64,000 nt of DNA from Holtermannia corniformis (lineage: Eukaryota; Basidiomycota; Tremellomycetes; Holtermanniales). The notes beneath the pieces were generated by a model, which worked only from the letters and a program-made list of their open reading frames with translations, was not told the origin of the DNA and ran no database searches. The stretch covers positions 1 to 64,000 of the forward strand of contig BCIJ01000048.1 in assembly GCA_001599935.1 (NCBI GenBank). The letters are read 5' to 3'. This document shows positions 44,001 through 55,207 of the stretch, one piece after another; the first letter of the stretch is position 1, and each line of letters begins with the position of its first letter. The position numbers were made by a program, and so were the translations under genes.

Positions 44001-45987
44001 CGTCTCAATCAAGGTGAGTGATATAAGCTAGAGCGCCCGTCGTTGACAGGACAGGAACGCCTCGACTTTTCGTGCAGTATCCATGGTACGGATGGAGCGC
44101 TGGTTGCCAATGCTCCGCATGTGAGTAGCTGCAGCTTGGCGAGTAGGCTGACCGAGCGGGAGATCCCGGTGCACCTTGGCTCCATGCAATATGCGGTGCA
44201 ATGGCAGCACGAGTACGTCTAGCCCTTGCGCACTGTCGCTGCTGACGACACAGGCAATGGCTCGGTAAACTCCAGCGCGGCGACTCGCTACTCACCAATC
44301 ACCCACTCTGCGGCGGTACCCACTTGCCCGACTTGACCGTGGTGACCCCAGTCTTTTCGAAAGACGAGAATGGCGAGGACAAGGTCTTGTTCTATGTGGC
44401 GAGCCGGGGACACCACACGTCAGTTTGGCGTTTTCTGTGCGCCTTGACTGACGCTTGGCAGGGATATTGGCGGCTCGTCGATCACGAGCATGAACCCAGT
44501 GGCCAAGGAGCTGTGGCAGGAAGGCCTCTCGGTCAAGACGTTTAAACTGGTCTCGGGCGGGGTGAGTGCTTGACCCAGTCCGAGGCGAATCACTCACATA
44601 GACAGATATTCGATGAGGCTGGCGTGGTCGAGCTGTTTGAGAAAGCCGGCGACTACCCGGGCTGCAGCATGACCCGACGGATTGACCATAACATTACCGA
44701 CCTGCAAGCATCGCTATCGGCGAATACTAGAGGCGCAAAGCTTGTGAGTTTCTCGACCTGTAGTAGCGAGTGCTGACGAACCAGGTGCAACAACTATTCG
44801 ACGAGTTTGGACCCAAGACTGTCATGGTAAGACACCGAGCGCTCCGACGGCAAGCTCACCTTGCAGTTCTACATGGCCGAGATCCAGGCGATCGCCAAAG
44901 TCACGGTCCAGGATTTCTTCCGCAGCGTCAGCAAACGTCTTGGGACCGAGCTCGAAGCGTCGGATTTCATGGATGACGGGACAGAGATCAAGGCGAGTGG
45001 GTAGAGACGAGTAAACTTGAGCTGACACCCGCCAGCTCAAGATTACCACTGACCCCGTGTCTGGCAATGCGACATTCGACTGGACTGGGACCGGCCCACA
45101 AGCGAACAACAACTTCAAGTGAGTTGCGTGCTTGTGGTGAGCAAGACTTACTCTGCAGCACGCCCATCTCGCTGTCGTACGCCTCGATCATCTACGCCTT
45201 GCGGTGCATGATCGACCCGGCGATTCCCATGCCCCTCAATCAGGGCGTGCTTGACCCAGTGACCAACATTGTCCCACTGGGATGCTTCTTGAACCCGACC
45301 GGTCTTGTCGCCATCTCTGGCAGCACCATCTCGTCGCAACGGCTCGTCGATGTCATCCTGCGATGCTTCAAGGTCGTCGCGGCATCGCAGGGGTGTGCCA
45401 ACTCGTTCGGCTTTGGCTCGGGCGGTAAAGACCAGCATGGTAATGTCAAGCCTGGGTTCTCGTACGGTGAAGCGTTGGGAGGTGGTTCGGGTGCAGGACC
45501 GTCGTACCATGGAGCTTCTGCAGTTGCGGTCGTGAGTTTCTTGCGTTGCGGTTGTCCAGCCTGACCTTGCAGCACTCGACCAACACCAAGCTCACCGACG
45601 TCGAGATGCTAGAGCTCCGTACACCGCTACTGTCCCTCGAGCTGTGAGTGGTGCTGCTTGAGCGTACACTGCTGACCGTGCAGGTCGATCCGCAAAGGCA
45701 GCGGCGGCGCTGGCAAGTTCCGAGGAGGCGACGGTATGGTCCACCACGTCCTCGCTCGCACCTCGGGTCTACACTCGTCGATTGTCTCGCAGCGACGCGT
45801 CTTTGCACCGTATGGCATGGAAGGAGGCCAGCCGGGGGCCAAGGGCAAGAATACGTGGTACCGCAAGGATCCCGAGAGCGGGCAGTATGTCCAAGTCAAC
45901 ATGGGCAACGCTGCTTTGATCGCCCTCGAGCAGGGTGACAGTGTGCGGATAGAGACGCCGGGGGGTGGTGGATGGGGCGAGCCGTAG
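41083..45987 (+). CDS. OXP1: 5-oxoprolinase (hydantoinase A/B fusion)
   Basis: ATP-dependent opening of 5-oxo-L-proline to glutamate, closing glutathione turnover. About fifteen exons read in frame through both halves. HyuA half: [106 protein letters not shown] and [18 protein letters not shown]. HyuB half: [97 protein letters not shown] and [11 protein letters not shown] at the end. Length near 1250 residues, as in other eukaryotes. Start ATG 41083 precedes the phosphate-binding DRGGTFAD. Confidence 0.95.
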
Positions 45988-46054
45988 CCTCATGCACGGA
46001 CGTGTTCATTCTTGGCATTAGGCATCAGAAGAGCATGCGATACATCTACAACAT

Positions 46055-47261
46055 CTAGTGAACACCGTTGGCCTTGGACTTTTTCTGATACACCATGTCG
46101 TTGGAGAGTGTCCCTGGTATGGTCAGTTGGGCGGTGGAGGGAGCGATGGCACCCACCCAGCCCGTGCGAGATCCAGCACCGCACATTGTCGCCGTCCTTG
46201 AGCCATTCTGCCGGCTTGAGACCAGCTCCGATGCCAGGTGGGGTACCGGTGATGATGACGGTACCGGCGGGGAGGGACGATCCTTGCGAGAGGAAGGATA
46301 CGACGCTGCATGGTCAGTGATGATTCAATGAGTTCTTGACACTCACTGAGCGATGGGGAAGATCATGAGGTCGGCCGAGCCGTCTTGCTTGAGGTTGCCG
46401 TTGACAGTCGTCTTCAGCTTGAGCACGCTCGGGTCTGGCAGTGCTCGACGCGAGACGATGGTGGGACCCAGAGGACAGAAGCCGTCAAAGCCTGGACTGT
46501 CAGCAGAGCTCGATCACTCTATCAACACCCACCCTTGGCATGGCACCACTGCGAGCTCGCAGCTTGGTGTTTCCGGGCAGTGATCTGCACTGTCAGCCGT
46601 GTGCCGACGCTTCAATCCGACTCACATCGTTGGCAACAGTGTATCCAAGCACATAGTCCAACGCATCCTCCTCCTCGACATCCTTGCAGTCCTTGCCGAT
46701 CACTACACAGAGCTCCACCTCCCAGTCGACCTCTTCGTTTTGGCAGATGAACGGCACCGACACGTCCGAGTTGGGGTCGGCAAGCGTCGTGTGCGGCTTG
46801 AAGAACTGGATGGGGAACGCAGGGTACGCCAGGCCAAGCTCGGCTGCGTGATCCTTGTACGACAGACCGGTGCAGCGGATCGTGCCAGTCTCGGCGGCCG
46901 TCAACGGCGTGAGCACCTGCCGGTCAGTTGGTGTTGCCGTGGAGAGTTACTCACCTTCTGCAGGGTATACACCGTGTCCCGGTTGACCCGAGCGTTGTCG
47001 TCCCAGGGGTGCTTTGCGACAATCTCGTAGAGCTTGACCTCGACGCCGTCTACAACAGCAAGCCCGACTGCGCCGTCAGCCTTGCTTCAACGCTACCAAC
47101 TCACCATCAACATCGGCATCGACAGGCTCGCCATAGTGAATCTGCTCATCCTCGGCCGCGACAAAACGCACGAGCCGGTTCCAGGTCTACTAATCAACGC
47201 CGATCACGGTCGCCAAGCAACCACTCACCAAAGTCGAGGTCGAAGCAAGCGTAAAGGTCAT
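46055..47261 (-). CDS. fumarylacetoacetate hydrolase-family enzyme (FAHD1-like)
   Basis: Metal-dependent C-C hydrolase or decarboxylase of acylpyruvates/oxaloacetate. Exons: MTFTLASTSTL, WNRLVRFVAAEDEQIHYGE, DGVEVKLYEIVAKHPWDDN, then the FAH core TIRCTGLSYKDHAAELG, PAFPIQFFKPHTTLADP, EVDWEVELCVVIGKDCKDV, LDYVLGYTVANDV, GFDGFCPLGPTIV, VNGNLKQDGSADLMIFPI and GTVIITGTPPGIGAGLKP. EVDWEVEL holds the acidic metal ligands. The last intron (GTGCTGG...CAG) leads to LSNDMVYQKKSKANGVH; without it the frame would run into a longer unrelated tail. The stop faces the 5-oxoprolinase stop with about 70 bp between, and the start diverges from the next transporter. Confidence 0.88.
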
Positions 47262-47640
47262 TTTCGCTCTATGGTTCCCAGCCCACCCCGGCCGCGACTT
47301 ATCATCCCCCTCCGACGCCCAGCATCGGGAAGCTCGAGTTGAACACCGACCGAGGCTCGGTAAAGTCGACGCTATCAGCAGACCCAACGCCGTCGGTCAA
47401 CGAGCTTTACCGACATACCCCGCACGGGAAAAGCATCCAACCGCTCGGGGAATCAGTGGCGAGGCCGATACCGCGTCGGGAAACGGCGGGGCAAGTCTCA
47501 GTTACACCAGGTCATTATCTCTCCATGACTCGGTCGTTCACGCATAAAGTCGGGGCGCGAGTCTGAGCTCTTGCCCAACAAAGGCACTCTGCGTACGTGC
47601 GCCAAAGACTGGTGCCTCGAGCTGACCCAGCAGTCTCACA
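47262..47640. promoter_or_regulatory. divergent promoter FAH-like/MFS
   Basis: 379 bp between the two starts. No motif identified. Confidence 0.4.
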
Positions 47641-49998
47641 ATGTCGATCGAACTCGGTCAGCGCGGCTCGCAAGACTATGATGACAGCAAGACGCCCGTC
47701 GCCAACTCGGATGTCGTTGGTGTTACCGAGGAGGATCTCTACATTGATCCTGTTCGCGAGAAGAAGCTCCTCCGCAAGCTTGATCTGCACATTGCTCCAG
47801 TCATGATGGCCGTTTTCCTGCTCAGGTGAGTGCGCCGAGCTATGCGAGACACGTCTGACGATCGCAGCTACCTCGACCGCTCCAACATTGGTAACGCAGC
47901 GTGCGTTTGCGAGGACCATGTGCGACGGTGCTGATTGCGTTTTTGCGTTTTCCAGGAGTGCCGGCATGGCCAAGGATCTCGGCCTCAAGGGTGCGTGTGG
48001 CGGTTGATCGCGTGTGTCGCTGACCATGTGCAGGTAACCAGCTCAACATTGCAATCACCCTGTTCTATGTGACCTACGTGGGCGCAGAGATGCCCTGCAC
48101 AGTCTTGATGAAGAAGTTTCGCCCTTCGATCGTATGTCTGGTGATAGGTTGAGATCTGGCTGACCGCGCAGTTTATCCCAATTCTGATTGTAGGTTGGGG
48201 TGAGTATGCTAAGAGTTGGAGATGTGAGCTCATCTCGCTCAGGCATTGTCACCACCTTTTCCGGATTCGTCAACAACTTTACCTCGCTCGTCATCTGCCG
48301 TCTCTTGCTCGGCTTGTTCGAGAGCGGCCTCTTCCCGTGTCTCGCGCTGTACCTCTCGGGCTTTTACAAGCCCGCCGAGCAGGGCCGTCGTATCGCCTAC
48401 CTGTGAGTAGCTACCAACGGATCCTGACGTAGCTGACGTCTACAGCTTTGTCGCCTCGGCCCTCAGTGGTGCTTTCGGCGGTCTGATCGCCTATGGTCTC
48501 TTGCGCTTGCACATCCTCGGCAAGGCCTGGCCCGGACTCTACTTTGTCGAATAAGTCGCTTCATTTCTTGTTACACGCGCGCTGACCTTTCTCCACGGGC
48601 TCGATTACTGTCGTTGTCGGTGCCATCATCCACTGGCTGTTGCCCGACAACCCCCAGGTCGCCGTGAGTTGCATCAAGCGTGGCGTTCAACACTCACCGG
48701 CGCAGTACTACCTCGACGACGAAGACAAGGCGCTCATGGAGATTCGCTTCAAGCAGGCTGCCCTCGTGCGTGCTTTCTACAACCGGAACCATGGCTGACG
48801 CGCGCAGTACAACGGCCAGCAGACGTTTGACTTTAAGGAGATGCGCGCCAGTCTGACGGACCCAATCCTCTACCTCAACGCTACTGCCCAGCTCTGTGCC
48901 AGTGCGTAGCATCTTGCCGCGCCATAGCCCATGCTAACTTGCGCAGATACGGCCAGCTTTGGTTTCTCCACTTTTGTGAGCCAACCCACACCGATTGGCG
49001 AAAGTGGCACTTATGGGTTTCGCAGTTGCCTACCATCATCAAGGGCTTTGGGCTGTCAACCTTGACTACCCAAATTGTCACCTTCCCTATCTGTACGTAT
49101 ACACTACCCAAGTTACACACGCTGACGGCATACAGACGCGTGGGCGGCGTTCCTGTACATTGTCCTTTCCATGTGGTCCGACAAGATTGGTCGTCGCAGT
49201 GTTTTCCTCATCCCGATGGCGGGTGTTATCATCGTCGGTAAGTCTTTGGAACCTCGTATATGGGGGAGAGCGCAGTGCTGACGGTGGCGGTTGCAGGTTA
49301 TGCGATTTTGTTGTCGCCCGTTACCTCTTTAGCGCCGAGGTTGCTTGCCTGTGTCCTGATCGCCTCGGGCATGTGAGTACAGCTCTGACGGACCGCTGTG
49401 CGCTCAACTGACGTCTTTAAAGCTACAACTGCGTCGGTTTCAACGTGTGTATCGATGCTCAATCGACATCATTGCAAGACTGACGATCCTACAGATCACT
49501 CTACTGTCGAGTGCGCAAGGTTCGTCGCTTGATCCGTGCGTTGGGTGTTTGTGCACGAGACTGACATTGTCACCAGCACCCTATTACAAGCGCGCTACTA
49601 GTATCGGTACCCAGCAAGCAATCGGAAACAGTGCTGGCTTTCTGGCAAGCAAGTGAGTCACTCGGTCATCGCTGCGGCGCATACCTGCCCGTTCAATCAG
49701 CGTTATCAATCAAGGTGCTGATGCGATCGTTTCAGCATCTACTTGTCACGGGATGCGCCGCGATACGACCTCGGTTCGAGGATCACCATTTCGCTGATCT
49801 CGTTTGGCTTTGCACTATACTGCATTCAGTTGTGGAACTTCAAGGTAAGTGCTTCACATCGGACAATAGTACGGATTGCTAACAGCTACCAAGCGTCTGA
49901 ACCGGATCCGCGACAACCTCACGCCTGAAGAGCGTCAGCGCTGGATCGATGAAGGCCGCCTCGGTGACCGTCACCCAGACTTCCGCTACGCTTGGTAA
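47641..49998 (+). CDS. MFS transporter, anion:cation symporter family, with an AT-AC intron
   Basis: Second Dal5-like transporter in the cluster. Exons read MSIELGQRGSQDYDD, REKKLLRKLDLHIAPVMM, YLDRSNIGNAASAGMAKDL, LNIAITLFYVTYVGAEMPC, GWGIVTTFSGFVNNFTSL, RLLLGLFESGLFPCLALYL, GFYKPAEQGRRIAYLF, FGGLIAYGLLRL, EGSITVVVGAIIHWLLPDN, FLPTIIKGFGLSTLTTQI, SMWSDKIGRRSVFLIP, GTQQAIGNSAGFLASN and ERQRWIDEGRLGD. All but one intron are GT-AG. The one at 48551-48596 starts ATAAGT and ends CCAC, and its removal gives FVEGSITVVVG, where the family needs it. The substrate is unknown. Confidence 0.88.
48551..48596 (+). other. apparent AT-AC intron (46 nt)
   Basis: Exon ...TACTTTGTCGA, then ATAAGT at the 5' end, CTGAC branch site, and CCAC at the 3' end, then GGGCTCGATTACT. 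The joined codon GA|G encodes the E of FVEG, in frame on both sides. No GT-AG pair gives an in-frame join here. The 5' consensus ATAAGT with the normal CTGAC branch site points to a U2-type rather than a U12-type intron. Confidence 0.75.
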
Positions 49999-50263
49999 AG
50001 GATGCACTAGCGAGGTTGCAGGAGCACTGGGAAGTGACTGAGATCGGGTAGAGCAGTGTGGCGGATGCATTGTATGGTTGGTTACGTTTCAAATGTTTCT
50101 TCACACCCGCCATCGAGGCAAACGAAGCCGCGCTTGGCGCCAACCCGCTGGCCCGCCGCAGAATCCACCAGTCCCGCTGATGTGCTCTCAGCTTCCCTCC
50201 TATGACGGTCGCTTCACAAGGCTGTCCATCGACACAGGTCATCAATTGCATCTCGCAGGACCA

Positions 50264-50488
50264 TTACTTCTGCGATGACTTGTCCTGAGGTATGCTAGCC
50301 TCCCGGAAAAGCTGGTCAGTCATCGCCTTATACTGCTCGGCATTGAGTTGGTCAGTGAGCTCGGTCCACTCCGGCGTGCTAACGTCAACCTCCACACCGT
50401 CCTTGCTCAGTCTTGTCAAGGTGGACGTTGAACTCGCTTGTACACGCTGCCAGTGCACAGTGTGACCATTGAACTCTGTCGTTTCCAT
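50264..50488 (-). CDS. small protein (74 residues), lineage-specific family candidate
   Basis: Starts METTEFNGHTVHWQR and ends REASIPQDKSSQK. There are no introns. It may be a distant member of the family at 51002-51247 and 51432-51728: all have NG followed by a hydrophobic/aromatic strand, a Trp near the middle, and a C-terminal helix. The similarity is weak and not by itself proof of relationship. Not recognised. Confidence 0.4.
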   Translation of the reverse strand: METTEFNGHTVHWQRVQASSTSTLTRLSKDGVEVDVSTPEWTELTDQLNAEQYKAMTDQLFREASIPQDKSSQK

Positions 50489-51001
50489 AGTAGGGATAGG
50501 AAGGTATGAAAGACTGACATCAGTCTGCTTTCGCCCGCCTTTATGCGGTGAGCGACCTTCGCTCTGAGATGGGCTCCTTTTATGAACTTTAACCAGCATG
50601 CACTCGTCATCTCACTGGGTCTGAAGGCGGTAACCGCGGATCGACCGAGCTCTTGGTATCACAGCGTTGGGGTTTTGCGAGGACGGATCGCGTTGGTGCT
50701 ACGAAGGCGCTCCGTTGTGTTTGCGCCAACGCTCGAAGTCAAGACGCACCTTCCCGGCAAGTAGCTCACGATCGTGCTGGCGAATCTTGCAGTGCCGGAT
50801 GGACAGACTCGAGGTGACGCACGCCTGCGTAGCTCTCGAACAGATGAGCATGCCTAGTCCACGCTTCGGTGAGGTACGCTGCGAGAGCCGAGACCTGCTT
50901 GCTGGTGAGCATCAGAAGAGCGTCGACCATCAGTGTGGGCTCTTTCGGCCAGCAGCCTTGCGTGTGATACCATGCATGCCAAGACGGCAACAGCTGCAAT
51001 C
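50489..51001. other. spacer between small genes
   Basis: A minus-strand frame at 50766-51017 (LTSKQVSALAAYLTEAW) could be an exon of the upstream small gene, but no splice support was found. Otherwise nothing seen. Confidence 0.25.
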
Positions 51002-51247
51002 TCACACTGCTCCACATAACTTCAGATGATCCACCAATGCCTCACGCACCGCACTTTGAGTCTTCACAGGCCATTCTTGATAAACTTCCACGAAGTTGTC
51101 CGCGATACTGCTCCACGAATCTCCGTGCTGAAGACAAACGGTCCCGCGCGCGTCTTGGGTGTGCATGCAGTCGATCCACTGTCCGTTGACGATCAATTGG
51201 TAATTGCAGATGACGGTGCTCGCTGTGTTTGCTGCTGGAGTTGACAT
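51002..51247 (-). CDS. small protein, paralogue of 51432-51728
   Basis: Start ATG at 51247 gives MSTPAANTASTVICNYQ, then LIVNGQWIDCMHTQDARG, GDSWSSIADNFVEVYQEW and KTQSAVREALVDHLKLC, 81 residues. It aligns with the neighbour over almost the whole length: VICxYxLIVNG, I[DE]C[MV]H, RG, SW, a hydrophobic-acidic stretch, W, and A[VL]REA. The function is unknown and no signal peptide is evident. Confidence 0.55.
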   Translation of the reverse strand: MSTPAANTASTVICNYQLIVNGQWIDCMHTQDARGTVCLQHGDSWSSIADNFVEVYQEWPVKTQSAVREALVDHLKLCGAV

Positions 51248-51431
51248 CTGGAAGATCTCAGACCTTCCGGGCGCAGAGCATATTTGACGTCTTTCGGAAG
51301 CAATCCGCCTCCTTGCCGTCCAATGTAGAGAATCGAAGTCAACTGTGGGCTTCCGACGAGATATCATTAGAGGCGATTCGTAGCAAGCTATTCGCTGTTG
51401 CATCACTGATACTCCGGTCTCAGTCCTAGCG

Positions 51432-51728
51432 CTAGCGCGTCCCTACGCAGGAGGCAAGGTGTCCCGCCATAGCTTCGCGCAGTGCACATTGCGTACGCCA
51501 GGGCAATTTCGTGACAGTATCGAATTGACCGACCGAGACGTTAGTCCAAGATGCACCGTGACCTTCCTGAAACACGCCACGCGGCCGTGTCGAGTGCACG
51601 CACTCGATCCTGTGGCCATTGACGATAAGGTGGTAGTGACAAATGACCGAGTCGACGAGTTCGCAGTCTTGATCGGAGACTATGGAGTTCATGTCGTTCG
51701 TTGTGAACCGAATTGGCCGAGATGCCAT
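51432..51728 (-). CDS. small protein, paralogue of 51002-51247
   Basis: Start ATG at 51728 gives MASRPIRFTTNDMNSIV, with a second ATG at 51702; the core reads VICHYHLIVNGHRIECVH, GASWTNVSVGQFDTVTK, LPWRTQCALREAMAGHLA and ends SCVGTR, about 98 residues. Upstream frame without ATG also stays open. The clear match to the next gene and same orientation imply a tandem duplication. Not recognised. Confidence 0.55.
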   Translation of the reverse strand: MASRPIRFTTNDMNSIVSDQDCELVDSVICHYHLIVNGHRIECVHSTRPRGVFQEGHGASWTNVSVGQFDTVTKLPWRTQCALREAMAGHLASCVGTR

Positions 51729-53559
51729 GTTGTTCCAAGCGTTCATCCGCATCGGAAGACGGATGTTGGCTTCTGTGCGGTCGGTACGTGAGGCGGTCGG
51801 AGAACGCCGGGAAGTGCTTGGCCATCTGATTGGCATGTATACCCTAAAGGTGATCGTTGCGGCCCATGGCGTCTGGTCAAGATAGCGCCTATTCGGCCTT
51901 CAATGAGCACATTGCGTGTCGCCTTCTCTTGCAGAGAGACGACTGTATCAGTAGTGACTGCTTCGATACTGCTCGGTTCGATCGAAGCTCTCCGTCATCA
52001 AGGACACGAGATGACAAAGGGGAGCAGAGCACGGCCGATATCCAAGTGCTATCGGGCTACTAGGCTTGTGCTAGACAGTGAAGCCAATTGATCCCGCGGT
52101 GGCAGCGAGCGCCAGTAAACTGAGTCGCACCCGAGTCGGGGCGTCTCCAACAACGGCGCACCACAACGACGTCCGCACACACAAGCACACCTTCAACTCG
52201 CAGACCGTCATCCGCGGATGTGCAAGCCAACATATCTAGACCTTCACGCCGCAACAGGGTCATGCAGCGTCTGGCGACCGTCAATCCCCATCACACGGCG
52301 ATTACGTTACGGACCTGACGAGCCTTTGCGACTTCGGTACGGAGACCGACATCATCATCACGTATGGGAGGGATCAGGGCTGAAACTGTCGGGAGGGGCT
52401 AGCAACAGGCGGCAAGGTACGTACACTGCGTTTAGGATGATTAGGCGGAAGACTCGAGTCGTTCGCGGGGACAACGTCGAAGAAATCGAGTTAGGCGGGT
52501 TACAGACTGGAGTGTGACTCAGCTCATGTACGGGTGTGCAAGCTTGGGCTTACCCAGTTGGCCACCGAGCTGGTCAGTATCCGCTGCGAATGTCAATCGG
52601 CAGATATCGACAGCGGACCTCCAAACCATTGGCGTGCGCGGAGTCAACAGCGCCTTGCTAGTTGATGTCAGACGTGGTCTTGTCATGCCCTACTCGCTGC
52701 CATACGTCTGGCCATACGTTGCCGGTCTGGCCAGACGTACATCAAGCTGTGGAGATTGCACGTCCAGGTAGATCCTGACTTGGTCGTCTGCCTTGGTCGA
52801 CAGCCGAGGGCATCGTATGCGTCTTCACGGCGAGATTCGCAAATGCCACGGACTGTGGGATCTCGTGCTGCGGAGTGGCGCTGCTTGCACAGTTGACGTC
52901 TTGCGTGATCTCTTGACCACGGTCGGCGCGGATAGTTGGACCTGCATATATTCCAATCAGGCAATCATACCCGCCGATTGACTCACCGGCATGCTGGCCC
53001 CCTCGCCTGTACTCGTTCCGCTCTGAAGCGAGCAGACAATCCGTCCCGCTGGATCAGGTCTTGCACCTTTGCAGCCGCAGCCACCTGGTCGCCTGTGCAA
53101 AGACACATCAGTGCGACGTTACTACCGATACCTCTCACACACTCTGCGACATTAGTTGGGGATAGCCTTCGCTGCCTGATTGTTCGATGTGTTGGCGAGT
53201 GATCTGAACGAATCAATTTGAGCTCGAGCGTGAGTTGGTTCGCGCCGCGAGCACCTTGACGACTCCTGGCTCCTCGCCTGCCTCGCGCAGATCCATATAT
53301 GCAGTACCATCTTGTACGCCTGAACGTCGTGCTCCTTGCCTATGGTACCGTCGTGTATAGGCTCATGGTCGCCGCGGCGCGTGTCGGTGCTATCCGTCTG
53401 CTATAACAATGCTAGACGTACTAGCAACCCTTCCGCTAGCGTTCTCTGTTTGTTAGATGGCTGCTAGACGCACAGTGGGCACCTAGATCGCACAAGACAC
53501 TATACACACAACCGCCCGCAAGCTCAGATCCTCTCCCTGCACAATGCTGATTGACAATG
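51729..53559. other. 1.8-kb stretch with no recognisable gene
   Basis: Only short frames are present, none with family motifs or credible splicing. A short echo CTGCCATACGTCTGGCC / CATACGTTGCCGGTCTGGCC lies near 52697-52735. Possible decayed sequence. Confidence 0.5.
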
Positions 53560-54788
53560 CTATGCCGATGAATGTAGCGCGTCCACCGCGTCGCACCAGT
53601 CGCCGGAGATGTCGGACAGTTCCTGTGTGTAGTCGTTAGCACTGTTGCGTGACGGTGGCGAGCGCCCTGGCACGCACCAACAGCATCTCGTACGCCATAC
53701 GCCTAAGGCCAGCGCGCAGGAACCCCGCCATGAAGAAGATGAGCATTTCCCAATCCTAAGTCCTGTCAGCATCGATCGTTGTCGCGCTCGCGCCCTAGCA
53801 GATGACTGACCAGCCTGATTGGGTCATCAGCCGGCAGACTATTGCAAAAGTATGTGTAGCGCTTGATCGCAACGCTGTCTAGGCCAAACTGGGCGAGGAC
53901 GTCCTGGATCTGCCTTAGCGTGACTTGCACACGGGTTCAAACCGCGGTCAACTGACCATGGTTTGCTCCGAGCGGCCTGTGGTGCTGGGCTCCTCCGTTT
54001 GCAGATTTGTGACTGGGTGCTTGGGCTTCTTCTTCTTCTTCTGTTTCTTCTTCTTCTTCTCATCGTCGGACTGCTGCTGCATCGTCATGACAGCATTAGA
54101 TCCGGATGGGTGTAGGACGTCTGACGGCAGATTGACGGAGCTCGTGTCCCTCTCGCTCTTCGTTTCGGTCTTGCTGTTGTCCATCGCGAGCGACGAGACC
54201 ACACTCTGCGTGGAGGTTACCGAGCTGGGCGGGCTTGATGGCACGAGCGAATGACGGCGGGCCGGCGAGATCGCAGCATCATCAGCAGACTTGTCGGTTT
54301 CCTTGGATGACTGCGAGTGTGAGCCGATGCTGAACTATCGCAAAGCCAGGCTCACCTCGCTGCCGCAGACCGAGTCGTCGACCGACTTTGACTCCTGGCT
54401 GCTCTGTCCTCCATCCAGCTCAAGGCCGTTGCCCACCACGGCAAACTTGGTGATCAGATCCTGCACCTGATGCCTTGCCGTATCGGCGCTCTGGGCGACG
54501 CGTCAGCCCTCCGACCTCTTCGCCGGATCCCTACGTACCGTCAAGACTGCCGGTCTGGGTCTCCCCTTCTGTGCAAGCACCTTGATCATCTTGCGGAGTG
54601 ACTACGATCCATCAGCTCGGCTCTCGTCGGCCATGATCGTGACCGACCGCGACCTCTTCAGGCTCTTTGATGGGCACTCGTAGCTCATCCCATATCGTGA
54701 GCACAGTCTTGTACTGCTTGAGCACCTTTTCCGACACCATGGTGCTGGGTCGACCGATACCGAGCTCGGCGTCGAGAACAATGCGATC
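53560..54788 (-). CDS. unknown protein with poly-lysine tract, 5' end uncertain
   Basis: Six or more exons splice in frame. They read RIVLDAELGIGRPSTMV, KVLKQYKTVLTIWDELRV, SLRKMIKVLAQKGRP, HQVQDLITKFAVVGNGL, a Ser/Thr-rich acidic part, then the Lys tract KKKKKQKKKKKPKH. The last part is IQDVLAQFGLDSVAIKRY, DWEMLIFFMAGFLRAGLR, RMAYEMLLELSDI and GDWCDAVDALHSSA. The ATG at 54740 is a possible start, but the upstream open frame continues to an acceptor at 54788, so another 5' exon is likely. Poly-Lys is coded by a CTT-rich microsatellite (about 54010-54058 plus strand). The family is not recognised. Confidence 0.6.
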
Positions 54789-55207
54789 CTAGAGACGCTA
54801 GCGAGGTGTTAGAGCTTTCCTTCAGCACAGTCCCGCCGTTGCAAGGGCTCCCCTCGGATGTCGAGCGATGAACACATGATGTATCAGCTATCACTTTGCC
54901 GGCCATATGCAAACAGCGCGTTCTGAGACGGACACCAGTCGATTCGACTCGATTCGGTCGAAGGTCGGACCGGCGTATCCACTCGTGCAGTTGATTGCCA
55001 CAACCGCCATCCCTCAACCTCGCGATGCACGTCTTGACGCCAGGTGATCGAAACGGCAGAGCAGGTCTGGGCAGACACGGCAATTTGTATAGGCCAAGTG
55101 AAGCCTGATGGACGACGTGTATCCCAAGTTAAGATACTATGTATACATTGCAAGTGGTCTTCTACGCACTCTGCCGTCTTGCTCGAAAGCCGCAACGCGC
55201 GTCAGAG
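54789..55207. other. intergenic region, no gene resolved
   Basis: About 420 bp that may hold the missing first exon of the unknown gene; nothing more could be settled. Confidence 0.3.

Noticed and set aside
53925..53950. GGTTCAAACC resembling a tRNA B box
   Set aside because: It lies in a GT-AG intron of the gene at 53560-54788 and no cloverleaf or A box could be drawn around it.
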